In this document: positions 45,845 to 54,476 of the stretch, in pieces
Numbering within the stretch: position 1 is the stretch's first letter
Layout: every line of letters starts with the position of its first letter
Origin: Terrihabitans soli
GTDB taxonomy: Bacteria > Pseudomonadota > Alphaproteobacteria > Rhizobiales > Methylopilaceae
Assembly (NCBI RefSeq): GCF_014191545.1
Contig: NZ_AP023361.1
Location: 2,942,501 to 3,006,500 of the forward strand
Reading direction: 5' to 3'
DNA: 64,000 bases
Program-made: the position numbers and the translations under genes
The notes under the pieces: model-generated
Databases searched by the model: none
What the model was told of the DNA's origin: nothing
What the model saw: only the letters and a program-made list of their open reading frames with translations

Positions 45845-47360
45845 GGCCCACCATATGCCGGCCGATATCGAGCGCATCCGCGCCTTTGCCCGGCGTCTCG
45901 TGCACGATCTCGCCGTGATGCATGACAAGGATGCGATCCGACAGTTCGAGGACTTCGTCGAGATCTTCCGACAGCAGCAGCACCGCAGCACCGCCATTGC
46001 GCGCCGCGACGATGCGCGCGCGGACTTCAGCAACGGCCTTCACATCGAGACCGAAACAGGGATTGGAGATGACGAGCAGCTCGACCTTGCCGTCAAGCTC
46101 GCGCGCCAGAACCGCGCGCTGCACATTGCCGCCCGACAGCGCCGCAATCGGAGCCTCTGGAGAAGGGGTCCTGACCGCATAAGCGCGGATCATGCCGAGC
46201 GCGCGGTTTGCCATCGCCTTCAGATCGAGCCATTTGCGCGGGCCGTTATCGTCGACATCGAAGCTGCGCAAATTCATGTTTTCGACGACGCTCATTTTCG
46301 GAACGCTGGCATTGCGCAGCGGCTCTTCCGGCAGAACGCGGACGCCGAGACTGCGCGAAATCGTGCGGCCGCCGTCATAGGTCTGCCCCTTGACCAGAAT
46401 ATCGCCGCTGCTCGCCGGACGCTGGCCGCCGAGGACTTCGACCAGATCCTTCTGCCCATTGCCGGAGACGCCGGCGACACCGACGATCTCGCGCGGGCGA
46501 ACCAGAAGCTTTTCGATGGACAGGCCCGGACGGCCGAGATCGCCAAGTGTTTTGAGATTGACGACGGCAAGCCGCTCTTCCGCATCCGGCCCGCCTTCGC
46601 GGATGACGGGTTTGGGCGCATGCGCCTCACCGATCATCATCGCTGTGAGATCGGCGGCGGAAAGATCTTTGGCGCGGCCCGAGCCGACGAATTTGCCCTT
46701 GCGGAACACCGTGACGTCGTCGGCATAGGCCGCGACCTCTTTCAGCTTGTGGGTGATGATGACGACGGTGATCTGCCCTTCATCGACAAGCTTGCGCACA
46801 AGGCCGAGAACTTCGGTTGCCTCTTGAGGCGTCAAAGTCGAGGTCGGCTCATCGAGCACGATGAGACGCCGGTTCAGATAAAGCTGCTTCATGATCTCGG
46901 TCTTCTGGCGCTCGCCCGCGGCGAGCGATCCGACCGGAACATCCATCGGAATCTTGAACGGCATGTCCTTCAGGAAATTGGCGAGGCTCTTTTTCTCGGC
47001 TTTCCAATCGATGACGCCCGGGACATTCGAGCGCGACATCACGAGATTTTCCGCCGCCGTCATCGACGGCACGAGCGTGAAATGCTGATAGACCATGCCC
47101 ATGCCGAGCGCGTCCGCATCGGCGGGGCGCGCGATGACGGCTTCGCGGCCTTCGACCAGAAAATCGCCCTCATCGGCCTTGTGATAGCCGAGCAGGCATT
47201 TGACGAAGGTCGATTTGCCGGCGCCGTTTTCGCCGAGCAGCGCGTGCACCGTGCCGCGCCGCAGTTTGAGCGAGACATTGTCGAGCGCAACGAAGGAGCC
47301 GAAACGCTTGGTGACGGCGATGGCCTCGACTTCGAGCGCGTGGCGGGTGTCTTTGGCCAT
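45837..47360 (-). CDS. ABC transporter ATP-binding protein, double-domain (BMP/nucleoside type)
   Basis: 507 residues with two ABC modules. The first has Walker [12 protein letters not shown] and the signature [14 protein letters not shown]. The second has a degenerate Walker A ([10 protein letters not shown]) and signature [18 protein letters not shown], as is usual for RbsA/YufO-like proteins. Start ATG 47360 overlaps the biuH stop (TAATG). It powers the two permeases downstream-encoded at 48094-50126. Confidence 0.88.
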   Translation of the reverse strand: MAKDTRHALEVEAIAVTKRFGSFVALDNVSLKLRRGTVHALLGENGAGKSTFVKCLLGYHKADEGDFLVEGREAVIARPADADALGMGMVYQHFTLVPSMTAAENLVMSRSNVPGVIDWKAEKKSLANFLKDMPFKIPMDVPVGSLAAGERQKTEIMKQLYLNRRLIVLDEPTSTLTPQEATEVLGLVRKLVDEGQITVVIITHKLKEVAAYADDVTVFRKGKFVGSGRAKDLSAADLTAMMIGEAHAPKPVIREGGPDAEERLAVVNLKTLGDLGRPGLSIEKLLVRPREIVGVAGVSGNGQKDLVEVLGGQRPASSGDILVKGQTYDGGRTISRSLGVRVLPEEPLRNASVPKMSVVENMNLRSFDVDDNGPRKWLDLKAMANRALGMIRAYAVRTPSPEAPIAALSGGNVQRAVLARELDGKVELLVISNPCFGLDVKAVAEVRARIVAARNGGAAVLLLSEDLDEVLELSDRILVMHHGEIVHETPGKGADALDIGRHMVGHG

Positions 47361-48085
47361 TACGAGATCGCCTCGATGAGAACATCCGAGGTCGCGACCG
47401 CGCCGAACACGCCGCCCTGCATCTTGATCATGTCGATGGCAGCGAGATGGTTTTCGACCTTGGTCGCCGCGGTGCAGTCCGAAAGAAGCAGGCACTCATA
47501 GCCCATATCGTTCGCATCGCGCATGGTGGTGTGCACGCAGACATCGGTCGTGACGCCGGTGAGAACGATGTTGCGGATGCGGCGCGTTTTCAGAACGAGT
47601 TCGAGATCGGTCGCAACGAAGGAGCCTTTGCCCGGCTTGTCGATGACAATCTCGTCTTTCTCGGGCTGAAGCTCCGGGATGATCTCCCAGCCCGGCTCAC
47701 CGCGCACGAGAATGCGCCCGCACGGGCCCTGATCGCCGATGCCGGCGCCGATGCGCTGCGAACGCCAGCGTTTATTGGCCGGAAGATCGGCAAGATCGGG
47801 CCTGTGGCCCTCGCGCGTGTGAATGATGTGATAGCCGCCGCGGCGCATGGCTGCGAGGACATTCTGGATCGGTTTGATGGGCGCACGCGTCAAAGAGATG
47901 TCGTAGCCCATGACGTCGACATAGCCGCCGGGGGCGCAGAAATCGACCTGCATATCGATGACGATCAGCGCCGTGTTGTCGGGGCGGAGATCGCCGTCGA
48001 ACGGCCAGGGGTACGGATCGGAGGCAATCGTCTTGCCGCCCGGCACGAGGGCGGCATTGACGCGTTCATCAAGCGTATCGGACAT
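47360..48085 (-). CDS. biuH: Biuret amidohydrolase
   Basis: 241 residues, isochorismatase-like cysteine hydrolase. Catalytic D44 (VIDMQVDF), K150 (IDKPGKGSF) and C183 ([11 protein letters not shown]) keep the exact spacing I recall for Rhizobium leguminosarum BiuH (Asp36/Lys142/Cys175), and Q223 matches its substrate Gln215. Long stretches such as [23 protein letters not shown] and [14 protein letters not shown] are near-identical to that enzyme. It hydrolyses biuret to allophanate and ammonia. Allophanate would be finished by the hydrolase at 57931-59715. It is encoded between the permeases and the ATPase of an importer. Confidence 0.88.
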   Translation of the reverse strand: MSDTLDERVNAALVPGGKTIASDPYPWPFDGDLRPDNTALIVIDMQVDFCAPGGYVDVMGYDISLTRAPIKPIQNVLAAMRRGGYHIIHTREGHRPDLADLPANKRWRSQRIGAGIGDQGPCGRILVRGEPGWEIIPELQPEKDEIVIDKPGKGSFVATDLELVLKTRRIRNIVLTGVTTDVCVHTTMRDANDMGYECLLLSDCTAATKVENHLAAIDMIKMQGGVFGAVATSDVLIEAIS

Positions 48086-48093
48086 GTTCTGCC

Positions 48094-49008
48094 TCAGCGG
48101 GTAAGCGAGAGTTCGCCGGGCATGCCGCGCAGAACGCGGCCCGGCGCAACGGTGAGAACCATGATGACGAGCGTCAATACGTATGGCGCGGCATAGAAGA
48201 GGTAATAGCCTTGCGTCACGCCGATGGTCTGAAGGCTCGGGCCGAGCGCGCCGGCCGCGCCGAACAGAAGCGCTGCGCCGACACAGGCGATCGGGTTCCA
48301 GCGCGCGAAGACGACGAGCGCCACCGCGACCAGCCCCTGGCCGGAGGACAGGCCCTCATTCCAGCTGCCCGGATAGGACAGCGACAGGAAGGAACCGCCG
48401 ACACCTGCGAGCGCGGAACCCGCGACGGTCGAGAGGATGCGGATCCGGTCAATGGGCAGGCCCATGGCACGCGCCGCATCGGCGCTGTCGCCAACGATAC
48501 GCACCACGAGGCCTGTTCGTGTGTTCTTGAACGCCCACGCCATGAACACGGCGATGAGGAGCCCGAGGAAAAAGAGCGGCGAGACATCGAGCGCACTTCG
48601 GATCTGCGGCGTGTCCGACCAGAAGCCGAGCGGCAGAACCGGAAGCTGCGGCGCCGAGGGCTGGATGTAGGGTTTGCCGAAGAAGAAGGCGATGCCGATG
48701 CCGGCGAGCATCACCGCGATGCCCATGGCGATGTCGTTGACGCGCGCCAGCGAGCAGACAAGACCGTGGAGAAGACCGAGCGCGCCGCCGGCGCACATCG
48801 CGGCGAGGACGCCGAGCCAGGGGCTGCCGGTTTCATAGGAGAAGGCGTAGGCGGTCATCGCGCCCAGAACGAGCGCGCCTTCATTGCCAAGATTGATGCG
48901 TCCGCTTTTCTCGGTCAGGCATTCGCCGAGGCTGACGAACAGAAACGGCGTCGACACGCGCAAAGCGCCGGCGATCAGCGCAACGAACACCATAGACAGG
49001 TTTTCCAT
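48094..49008 (-). CDS. ABC transporter permease (BMP/nucleoside family), second subunit
   Basis: 304 residues, about 8-9 membrane segments, branched-chain/nucleoside permease family ([25 protein letters not shown] motif in two parts: [16 protein letters not shown] and [10 protein letters not shown]). ATG 49008 overlaps the other permease stop (TGATG). Forms the membrane channel with the next-upstream permease. Confidence 0.87.
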   Translation of the reverse strand: MENLSMVFVALIAGALRVSTPFLFVSLGECLTEKSGRINLGNEGALVLGAMTAYAFSYETGSPWLGVLAAMCAGGALGLLHGLVCSLARVNDIAMGIAVMLAGIGIAFFFGKPYIQPSAPQLPVLPLGFWSDTPQIRSALDVSPLFFLGLLIAVFMAWAFKNTRTGLVVRIVGDSADAARAMGLPIDRIRILSTVAGSALAGVGGSFLSLSYPGSWNEGLSSGQGLVAVALVVFARWNPIACVGAALLFGAAGALGPSLQTIGVTQGYYLFYAAPYVLTLVIMVLTVAPGRVLRGMPGELSLTR

Positions 49009-50126
49009 CACGCCACCCCGCGCGGCTGGAACCAGCGGAAGCGGCCGTAGATCGTCTCGCTCGCAAGGATCGACACGAAGATGAAGCCCTGCAGCACAAG
49101 CACGGTCGCATCGGGCAGACCGAGGCGGCGCTGGATGAGGCCGCCCGCAGCGGAGATGCCGCCGAGGAGGATCGCCATCGGAATGATGCCGAGCGGCGAC
49201 TGGCGCGCGAGGAAGGCGATGAGAATGCCGGCATAACCATAACCCGCGGCGAGCGAGGCATTCGCCGAGCCGTGCACCGCCGCAACCTCGATCATGCCGG
49301 CAAGGCCTGCGCAGGCTCCCCCGAGGGCGCAGGCGATAACGATCAGCCGGTTTGCCGGAAGCCCTTGCAGCAGAGCGGCGCGAAGATTTCCGCCGGTGAC
49401 GCGCCAGGCAAAACCGAAACTCGTGCGCTGGATCATGATCCAGAAGCCGAGACAGATGATGATGCCGAAGATCAGGCCCGGATGAATGTCGGTACCGGGG
49501 ATCGAGCCCAGCATGTTTGCTTCGCCGATGGGAAGCGTCGAGGGCTTGTTGAGGCTCGCCGGATCGCGCAGCGGGCCTTCGACGAGATGGTTGAAGACGG
49601 CAATGGCGACATAAGCGAGCAGAAGCGAGGCGATGGTTTCGTTGATGCCGCGATAGGCGCGCAGCCAGCCGGTGAGGCCGATCCACAGCGCGCCGAATCC
49701 GGCACCGGCAATGGCCATGCCGAGGATGACGAGCGGCGGATACAGGCTCGACAGGGAAGCGCCCACAACCGCCGCCGCCAAACCGCCGAGCACGACTGCG
49801 CCCTCGCCGCCGATGACGACAAGGCCGAGCTGCGCCGGCAGTGCAACGCAGAGCGCCGTCAGCATGAGCGGCGCTGCGCGCTGCAGCGTGTTCTGAAACG
49901 AAAACCAAGATCCGAATGCGCCGCGCCAGATCAGCGAGGCGAACTCAATGGGCGAGGATCCGAGCGCCAGCAGAAAGATCGCGAACGCGCCGGCTGCGAG
50001 CAAAAGCGCGCAGAAGGGCACGAGCAGCGTTTCCAGCAGGCGGCGGAGCGGATAGCTCCAATCGACCGGAGCTTCCGGCGCTTTCGGCGCAGCTACCACC
50101 GTTTCTGCCGGAAGCGTGATGGTCAT
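49008..50126 (-). CDS. ABC transporter permease (BMP/nucleoside family), first subunit
   Basis: 372 residues, hydrophobic, with the conserved GLVVIGGEGAVVLGGLAAA and GINETIASLLLAYVAI segments of the YufP/NupB family. It is the partner of the permease below and follows the binding-protein gene by four bases. Confidence 0.87.
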   Translation of the reverse strand: MTITLPAETVVAAPKAPEAPVDWSYPLRRLLETLLVPFCALLLAAGAFAIFLLALGSSPIEFASLIWRGAFGSWFSFQNTLQRAAPLMLTALCVALPAQLGLVVIGGEGAVVLGGLAAAVVGASLSSLYPPLVILGMAIAGAGFGALWIGLTGWLRAYRGINETIASLLLAYVAIAVFNHLVEGPLRDPASLNKPSTLPIGEANMLGSIPGTDIHPGLIFGIIICLGFWIMIQRTSFGFAWRVTGGNLRAALLQGLPANRLIVIACALGGACAGLAGMIEVAAVHGSANASLAAGYGYAGILIAFLARQSPLGIIPMAILLGGISAAGGLIQRRLGLPDATVLVLQGFIFVSILASETIYGRFRWFQPRGVA

Positions 50127-50130
50127 GGAT

Positions 50131-51258
50131 TTATCCGATCGCGCCGATGACGCCTTCGACGAGATAGTTCATGCTTTCAAGCTCGGGCGCCGTTTCCGGA
50201 TAGGCTTTTCCGGCGGCGACGACTTCCTTGCCCGCATTGTCCTTGAGCGGACCCTTCACGACGGCAAAGCCGCCTTTCATCATTTCGGCCTTCACGGCAT
50301 CAGCCTGCTTGCGCGCCGCGTCGGAGACCGCCGGCCCATAGGGCGACATCTTGATGAAGCCCTCGGCCAAGCCGCCGCGGACGAAGTTCGACAAAGGCTC
50401 GCCCTTCTGCGCGGCATCCACGAAGCCCTTATAGACATTCGCCCAGTTCCATTCGGCGCCGGTGAGATAGCCTTTCGGAGCGAGCTTCGACTGATCGGCA
50501 TGATAGCCGCAGGAGAAGATGCCGCGCTTTTCGGCCGTCTCGACAATGACCTTCGGTCCGTCGACATGGCATGTAACGACATCGACGCCCTGATCGGCGA
50601 GGCTGTTGGCGGCTTCCGCTTCCTTGACGGGAAGCGACCAGTCACCGGTGAAGATCGCCTGCACGGTGATCGTCGGATCGACCGAGCGCGCGCCGAGCGT
50701 AAACGAGTTGATGTTGAGCAGAACCTGCGGAATGGGCTTGGCCGCAATGAAGCCGAGCTTTTTCGTCTTCGACGTATGACCGGCGATGATGCCGTTCAGA
50801 TACTGGCCCATGCCGATATAACCGAAATAGGAGCCGGTATTTTTCGGATGCTTGGCTTCCTGCCACATGCCGCCGCAATGGCGGAACTGGATGTCCTTGT
50901 ACTTCTCCGCGACTTTCAGCATGTGCGGATCGAAATAGCCGAAGCTCGTCGGGAAGATGAGCGTCGCGCCGTCGAGCTCGATCATCGACTCCATGGTCTT
51001 CTGAACGTCGAGCGTCTCGGGGACTTTTTCTTCCTCGAGCACTTTCACGCCCGGAAGATCCTTCAGCGCGGCAGCGCCTTCGGCATGGGCCTGATTGTAA
51101 CCGTAGTCGTCTTTCGGCCCGACATAGATGAAGCCGACGACAAGCTCCTTGGCGAGAGCCGGGCGGGACAGGCCGAGCCCGGTTCCGGCGAGCGCCGTTC
51201 CTGCAGCAAGACCCTGAAGCACGCGGCGACGCGACAGCGAAGAGATTGGATCACGCAT
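50131..51258 (-). CDS. BMP-family ABC transporter substrate-binding protein
   Basis: 375 residues with a twin-arginine type signal (SRRRVLQGLAAGTALAGTG...ALA). Mature part is of the basic-membrane-protein/PnrA family (VVGFIYVGPKDDYGYNQAHAEGA, GFIAAKPIPQVLLNINSFTLGAR, GVDVVTCHVDGPKV). Such proteins bind nucleosides, purines or related N-rich rings or ureides. Interleaving with biuH suggests biuret/triuret or a precursor as cargo (inference). First gene of the operon. Confidence 0.87.
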   Translation of the reverse strand: MRDPISSLSRRRVLQGLAAGTALAGTGLGLSRPALAKELVVGFIYVGPKDDYGYNQAHAEGAAALKDLPGVKVLEEEKVPETLDVQKTMESMIELDGATLIFPTSFGYFDPHMLKVAEKYKDIQFRHCGGMWQEAKHPKNTGSYFGYIGMGQYLNGIIAGHTSKTKKLGFIAAKPIPQVLLNINSFTLGARSVDPTITVQAIFTGDWSLPVKEAEAANSLADQGVDVVTCHVDGPKVIVETAEKRGIFSCGYHADQSKLAPKGYLTGAEWNWANVYKGFVDAAQKGEPLSNFVRGGLAEGFIKMSPYGPAVSDAARKQADAVKAEMMKGGFAVVKGPLKDNAGKEVVAAGKAYPETAPELESMNYLVEGVIGAIG

Positions 51259-51281
51259 AGACCACCCCCTGAATGTGCTCT

Positions 51282-51298
51282 TGCAAATTGGCTGCCGA
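51282..51298 (-). promoter_or_regulatory. Sigma-54 promoter of the biuret importer operon
   Basis: Minus-strand TCGGCAGC-CAAT-TTGCA has GG-N10-GC spacing and an exact -12 element (TTGCA). The -24 half is weaker (CGGCAGC against TGGCACG). The start would be near 51271, leaving a short leader with GGGGGTGG before ATG 51258. Confidence 0.55.
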
Positions 51299-51349
51299 GA
51301 AAGCTACCGGGCGGGGTGATGCAATCCAGTGCTTGTTTTCGATTGCCCT

Positions 51350-51366
51350 GTTGCTAAAGTCGCAAC
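51350..51366. promoter_or_regulatory. Candidate LysR-type operator
   Basis: GTTGC-TAAAGTC-GCAAC is an interrupted palindrome with the T-N11-A form of LysR-family sites, 16 bases before the lysR start and upstream of the divergent sigma-54 element. Confidence 0.5.
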
Positions 51367-51381
51367 ACGAGGGACGGGCTT

Positions 51382-52269
51382 ATGAAGCACCTGAAAACGC
51401 TCGAGTTTATCGCAGGCGTCGGCCGCACCGGCTCGATCCGCAAGGCTGCGGAAGCTCTGAATATCACCCCGTCGGCCCTCACGCGGAAAATCCAGGACTT
51501 CGAACAGGAGCTCGGACATCCGATTTTCGAGCGTCTGCCGCAGGGCATGCGTCTCAATGCGGCCGGCGAACTCGTGCTGCGGCATATCCAGAATCAGGTT
51601 TCGGATTTCGAACGCCTGCGCTCGCAGATCGCCGATCTTTCCGGCGTGCGGCGCGGCCATGTGCCGATCGCCTGCAGCCAGGGCTTTGCCGATCACATTC
51701 TGCCGCGCGAAGTCGAAGCCTATCGGGCGCTGTTTCCGCTCGTCTCCTTTTACGTCCAGGTGCGCGATCACCTTCCCGGCGTTGAAGCGCTGGCAAGTTA
51801 TGAGGCCGATCTTGCGCTCCTGATCGAGCCGCCGCCGGCCCCGGACATGGACATTCTCTATGCCGGTCATGTGCCGCTCTGCGCGCTGATGCGGAGCGAT
51901 CATCCGCTGGCGGGCGAGGGCCCGGTGCGGCTGCGCGATTGCCTGCGCCATCCGATCGGCCTGCCCGACCGCTCGCTCGCCATTCGCGCGCCGCTCGACG
52001 TTGCGCTGACGCGGGCCCGCGCCACGCCGGTTATTGCTGTGGAGTCGAACTCGCTGGAGCTGATGCGGAATTACACCCTGCGCGAGGACATCATCTCCTT
52101 TCAGGTCTCTGTCGGCGTGCCGCTTCTTCCGGAGCTCTGTGTGCGCCCGATCGATGCCAAGGACATTCAGCCCATCCGCATCGTACTCGGCCAGCTGCGC
52201 GGCCGGACCCTGCCCATCGCCTCCGCCAAATTCGCCGATCAGCTGGCCCGCAGCCTCGCCACGCTCTGA
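51382..52269 (+). CDS. LysR-family transcriptional regulator
   Basis: 295 residues. N-terminal winged HTH (TGSIRKAAEALNITPSALTRKIQDFE), then a periplasmic-binding-like effector domain (HVPIACSQGFADHILPREVEAY). It is transcribed divergently from the biuret importer operon, so it is the likely regulator of that operon, with biuret or a related ureide as effector (inference). Confidence 0.86.
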   Translation: MKHLKTLEFIAGVGRTGSIRKAAEALNITPSALTRKIQDFEQELGHPIFERLPQGMRLNAAGELVLRHIQNQVSDFERLRSQIADLSGVRRGHVPIACSQGFADHILPREVEAYRALFPLVSFYVQVRDHLPGVEALASYEADLALLIEPPPAPDMDILYAGHVPLCALMRSDHPLAGEGPVRLRDCLRHPIGLPDRSLAIRAPLDVALTRARATPVIAVESNSLELMRNYTLREDIISFQVSVGVPLLPELCVRPIDAKDIQPIRIVLGQLRGRTLPIASAKFADQLARSLATL

Positions 52270-52345
52270 CTGCCGCTTTTTTAGGCGCTTCTGACGCAAA
52301 TCCCGTCCCGGAGGAGGAATCCTGCTGGCCAATTCCTCGGCAGGG

Positions 52346-52362
52346 CTGGCACGGACTCTGCA
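52346..52362 (+). promoter_or_regulatory. Sigma-54 promoter in front of the guanidine riboswitch
   Basis: CTGGCACG-GACT-CTGCA matches the -24/-12 consensus with GG-N10-GC spacing. Transcription would start near 52373, at the first bases of the riboswitch aptamer. The exact fit of promoter and aptamer supports both calls. NtrC-type activation under nitrogen limitation is expected. Confidence 0.8.
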
Positions 52363-52374
52363 TTTGCACCGGCA

Positions 52375-52482
52375 TAATGCGTCTAGGGTTCCGGCCTGCC
52401 TCATCTGGCGGGCGCTGGTCCGAGAGATCGCACTCCCGCCCTCATCTGGCGGAGCCACGGCGGGACAAAAGCCCGGGAGATC
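52375..52482 (+). ncRNA. Guanidine-I (ykkC) riboswitch aptamer
   Basis: The conserved blocks of the ykkC aptamer occur in order and spacing: CTAGGGTTCCG (from 52383), CTGGTCCGAGAG (from 52415) and GGGACAAAAGCCCGGGAGA (from about 52462). It lies in the 331-base gap 52270-52600 between lysR and the binding-protein gene, same strand as the latter. Guanidine-I rather than the ppGpp or PRPP subclasses is favoured by the downstream carboxyguanidine deiminase/urea-type carboxylase genes. A 13-base direct repeat, CCTCATCTGGCGG, occurs inside it (52399 and 52440), each copy capping a GCC/GGC stem. Confidence 0.9.
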
Positions 52483-52600
52483 CGAAGCCGCGAGAGACTG
52501 GGGTCTCACGGGCGGGTCTCGACCGAGGAAGTCTTGCGTCCTGATCCCCCGGCTAATCCCTGAACTCCCGCGGCACCCGATGACTGGAGAGGAGTTCGAG
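52483..52600 (+). promoter_or_regulatory. Riboswitch expression platform and leader
   Basis: 118 bases between aptamer and start codon. A GAGAC-TGGG-GTCTC hairpin and a second GTCTC copy could give alternative pairings. There is no T-run, so control of translation (AGGAG at about 52589, eight bases before ATG) or Rho is more likely than intrinsic termination. Confidence 0.45.
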
Positions 52601-53677
52601 ATGCGAACTGCGATCAAGACCTGGTGCGGATTTGCCGTAACCGTCTTTGCCCTGACCGCGCTGGTGCTTTCGCCCGCGCACGCCCAAGCCAAGAAAGATT
52701 TCAAAATTGCCTGGTCGATCTATGTCGGCTGGGTGCCGTGGCAATACGCCGAAGACAGCGGCATCGTGAAAAAGTGGGCCGACAAATACGGCATCACGAT
52801 CGATGTCGTTCAGATCAACGACTATGTGGAATCCATCAACCAGTTCACCGCCGGCCAGTTCGACGGCGTGACGCTGACCAATGGCGATGCGCTCGCCATT
52901 CCCGCCGCAGGCGGCGTCGATTCCACCGCGCTCATTCTCGGCGATTATTCGAACGGCAATGACGCGGTCATTCTGAAAGACAAGAAGGCGCTGGCGGACA
53001 TCAAGGGCCAGAAGGTCAACCTCGTCGAGCTTTCGGTGTCTCACTACCTGCTCGCGCGCGGCCTTGAATCGGTCGGCCTGTCCGAGAAGGACATCACGGT
53101 CGTCAATACATCGGACGCCGACATGATCGCCGCCGCCAGCACGCCCGACGTCACGGCCGTCGTAACCTGGAACCCGCTGGTTGCCGAAATCGCGACGATG
53201 CCCGGCATGTCGAAAGTGTTCGATTCGTCGAAGATCCCGATGGAGATCACCGACATCACGCTCGTCAACACCAAGACGCTCGCCGACAATCCGGCGCTCG
53301 GAAAGGCTCTCGTCGGCGCCTGGTATGAAACCATGGCTCTGATGAAGGCCGACAGCGCGGAAGGCAAAGCCGCTCGCGCCGAGATGGCCAAACTGTCCGG
53401 CTCGACACCTGAGAGCTTTGACGATCAGCTGTCGACGACGAAAATGTACTGGACGGCGGCCGACGGCGTTGCCTTCGCCAAAGATCCCAAACTGATCGAG
53501 GCGATGGAACTCGTTGCTAAGTTCTCCTTCGAGCACGGTCTTCTCGGCGAGGGCGCAAAAAGCCCCGACCAGGTCGGCATGGCGTTTCCGGGCGGCAAAA
53601 CGCTCGGCAACAAGGACAATCTGAAGCTCCGCTTCGACGACACCTATATGGCGCTCGCCGCAGCCGGAAAGCTCTGA
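52601..53677 (+). CDS. ABC transporter substrate-binding protein, NMT1/urea-carboxylase-region type
   Basis: 358 residues with a Sec signal peptide (hydrophobic AVTVFALTALVL, cleavage near AHA-QAK). The mature part is of the NMT1/THI5-like family (FKIAWSIYVGWVPWQYAEDSG, INQFTAGQFDGVTLTNGDALAI); proteins of this group occur beside urea-carboxylase genes. First gene behind the guanidine riboswitch; most likely binds guanidine or a guanidino compound. No biochemical evidence is visible from sequence. Confidence 0.83.
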   Translation: MRTAIKTWCGFAVTVFALTALVLSPAHAQAKKDFKIAWSIYVGWVPWQYAEDSGIVKKWADKYGITIDVVQINDYVESINQFTAGQFDGVTLTNGDALAIPAAGGVDSTALILGDYSNGNDAVILKDKKALADIKGQKVNLVELSVSHYLLARGLESVGLSEKDITVVNTSDADMIAAASTPDVTAVVTWNPLVAEIATMPGMSKVFDSSKIPMEITDITLVNTKTLADNPALGKALVGAWYETMALMKADSAEGKAARAEMAKLSGSTPESFDDQLSTTKMYWTAADGVAFAKDPKLIEAMELVAKFSFEHGLLGEGAKSPDQVGMAFPGGKTLGNKDNLKLRFDDTYMALAAAGKL

Positions 53678-53679
53678 CG

Positions 53680-54468
53680 ATGTCAAAAAGGCCGGTGCGC
53701 TGGGACGAGCTGTCCTGGAGCGATCTAGCCGCCCTTCGCGCCGACGGGATGGATCTCGCGATCCTTCCCGTCGGGGCCACGGAACAGCACGGACATCATC
53801 TGCCGACCGGCGTCGACAGTCTTTCGGCGACAGCTGTTGCCGAAGGCGTTTCCGCCGAGATCGGCGTGCCCGTGTTGCCCACCCTTCCCTATGGCTGTTC
53901 GCTGGGTCATTCGCGGAAATGGCCGGGCACGCTGTCGCTGCGGCCGGCAACGCTCAGCCTCGCCGTCGCCGAGATCGCCGACTGGGTTCTCGCCTCGGGC
54001 TTTTCGCGGCTGCTCATTCTCAATGGCCATGTGACGAACTGGGCGCCGCTGCGCTGCGCGCTCGAAACCATTCGCGCAGATCTGCCGGATATGCGGATCG
54101 CACTGCGCAATATCTGGCAAATATCCGGCGATGTGGACGCGCTGTACTCCTATGACGGCGGAACCAACTGGCACGCCAACGACGCCGAAACATCGCTGAT
54201 GCTGCATTTGCGTCCCGAGCTGGTCGACATGAAAAAGGCCGTCGACGAGCCCGACCGCTCCACCTGCTGCTTCTTCTCCTACACCGTCGACAAGGAATCG
54301 GAGACCGGCGTGACCGGCCTGGCCGCGCGCGGCGACGCCGATTTCGGCAAGCGCGTTCTCAGCACGGCGGTCAACGCACTGTCTGCACAGCTGCGCGCGG
54401 CTCTCACCGAACGAACCCCTCTCGAAGACTGGACGCCGCAGGCTGCCGTGTTCGAACGCCCCGTTTAG
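53680..54468 (+). CDS. Creatininase-family amidohydrolase, substrate unknown
   Basis: 262 residues. The metal-site residues of the creatininase fold are retained: E35, H37 and D46 (VGATEQHGHHLPTGVD), H117 (LNGHVTN), and H165/E170 in NWHANDAETSLML. The family includes creatinine amidohydrolase, FAPy deformylase and MftE. In a guanidine-riboswitch operon it could open cyclic guanidino compounds such as creatinine, or hydrolyse a formamide/amide intermediate; neither is proven. It follows the binding-protein gene by two bases, so it is an integral operon member. Confidence 0.82.
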   Translation: MSKRPVRWDELSWSDLAALRADGMDLAILPVGATEQHGHHLPTGVDSLSATAVAEGVSAEIGVPVLPTLPYGCSLGHSRKWPGTLSLRPATLSLAVAEIADWVLASGFSRLLILNGHVTNWAPLRCALETIRADLPDMRIALRNIWQISGDVDALYSYDGGTNWHANDAETSLMLHLRPELVDMKKAVDEPDRSTCCFFSYTVDKESETGVTGLAARGDADFGKRVLSTAVNALSAQLRAALTERTPLEDWTPQAAVFERPV

Positions 54469-54476
54469 GAAGTATC

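Noticed and set aside
45447-47501. 684-codon open frame on the plus strand
   Set aside because: It lies antisense to the ABC ATPase and hydrolase genes, has no recognisable domain and is a by-product of high G+C codon bias.
52375-52482. ppGpp or PRPP subclass of ykkC riboswitch
   Set aside because: Those subclasses control amino-acid or purine genes; the neighbours here are guanidine-type carboxylase genes. Only covariance scoring or ligand tests can settle it.
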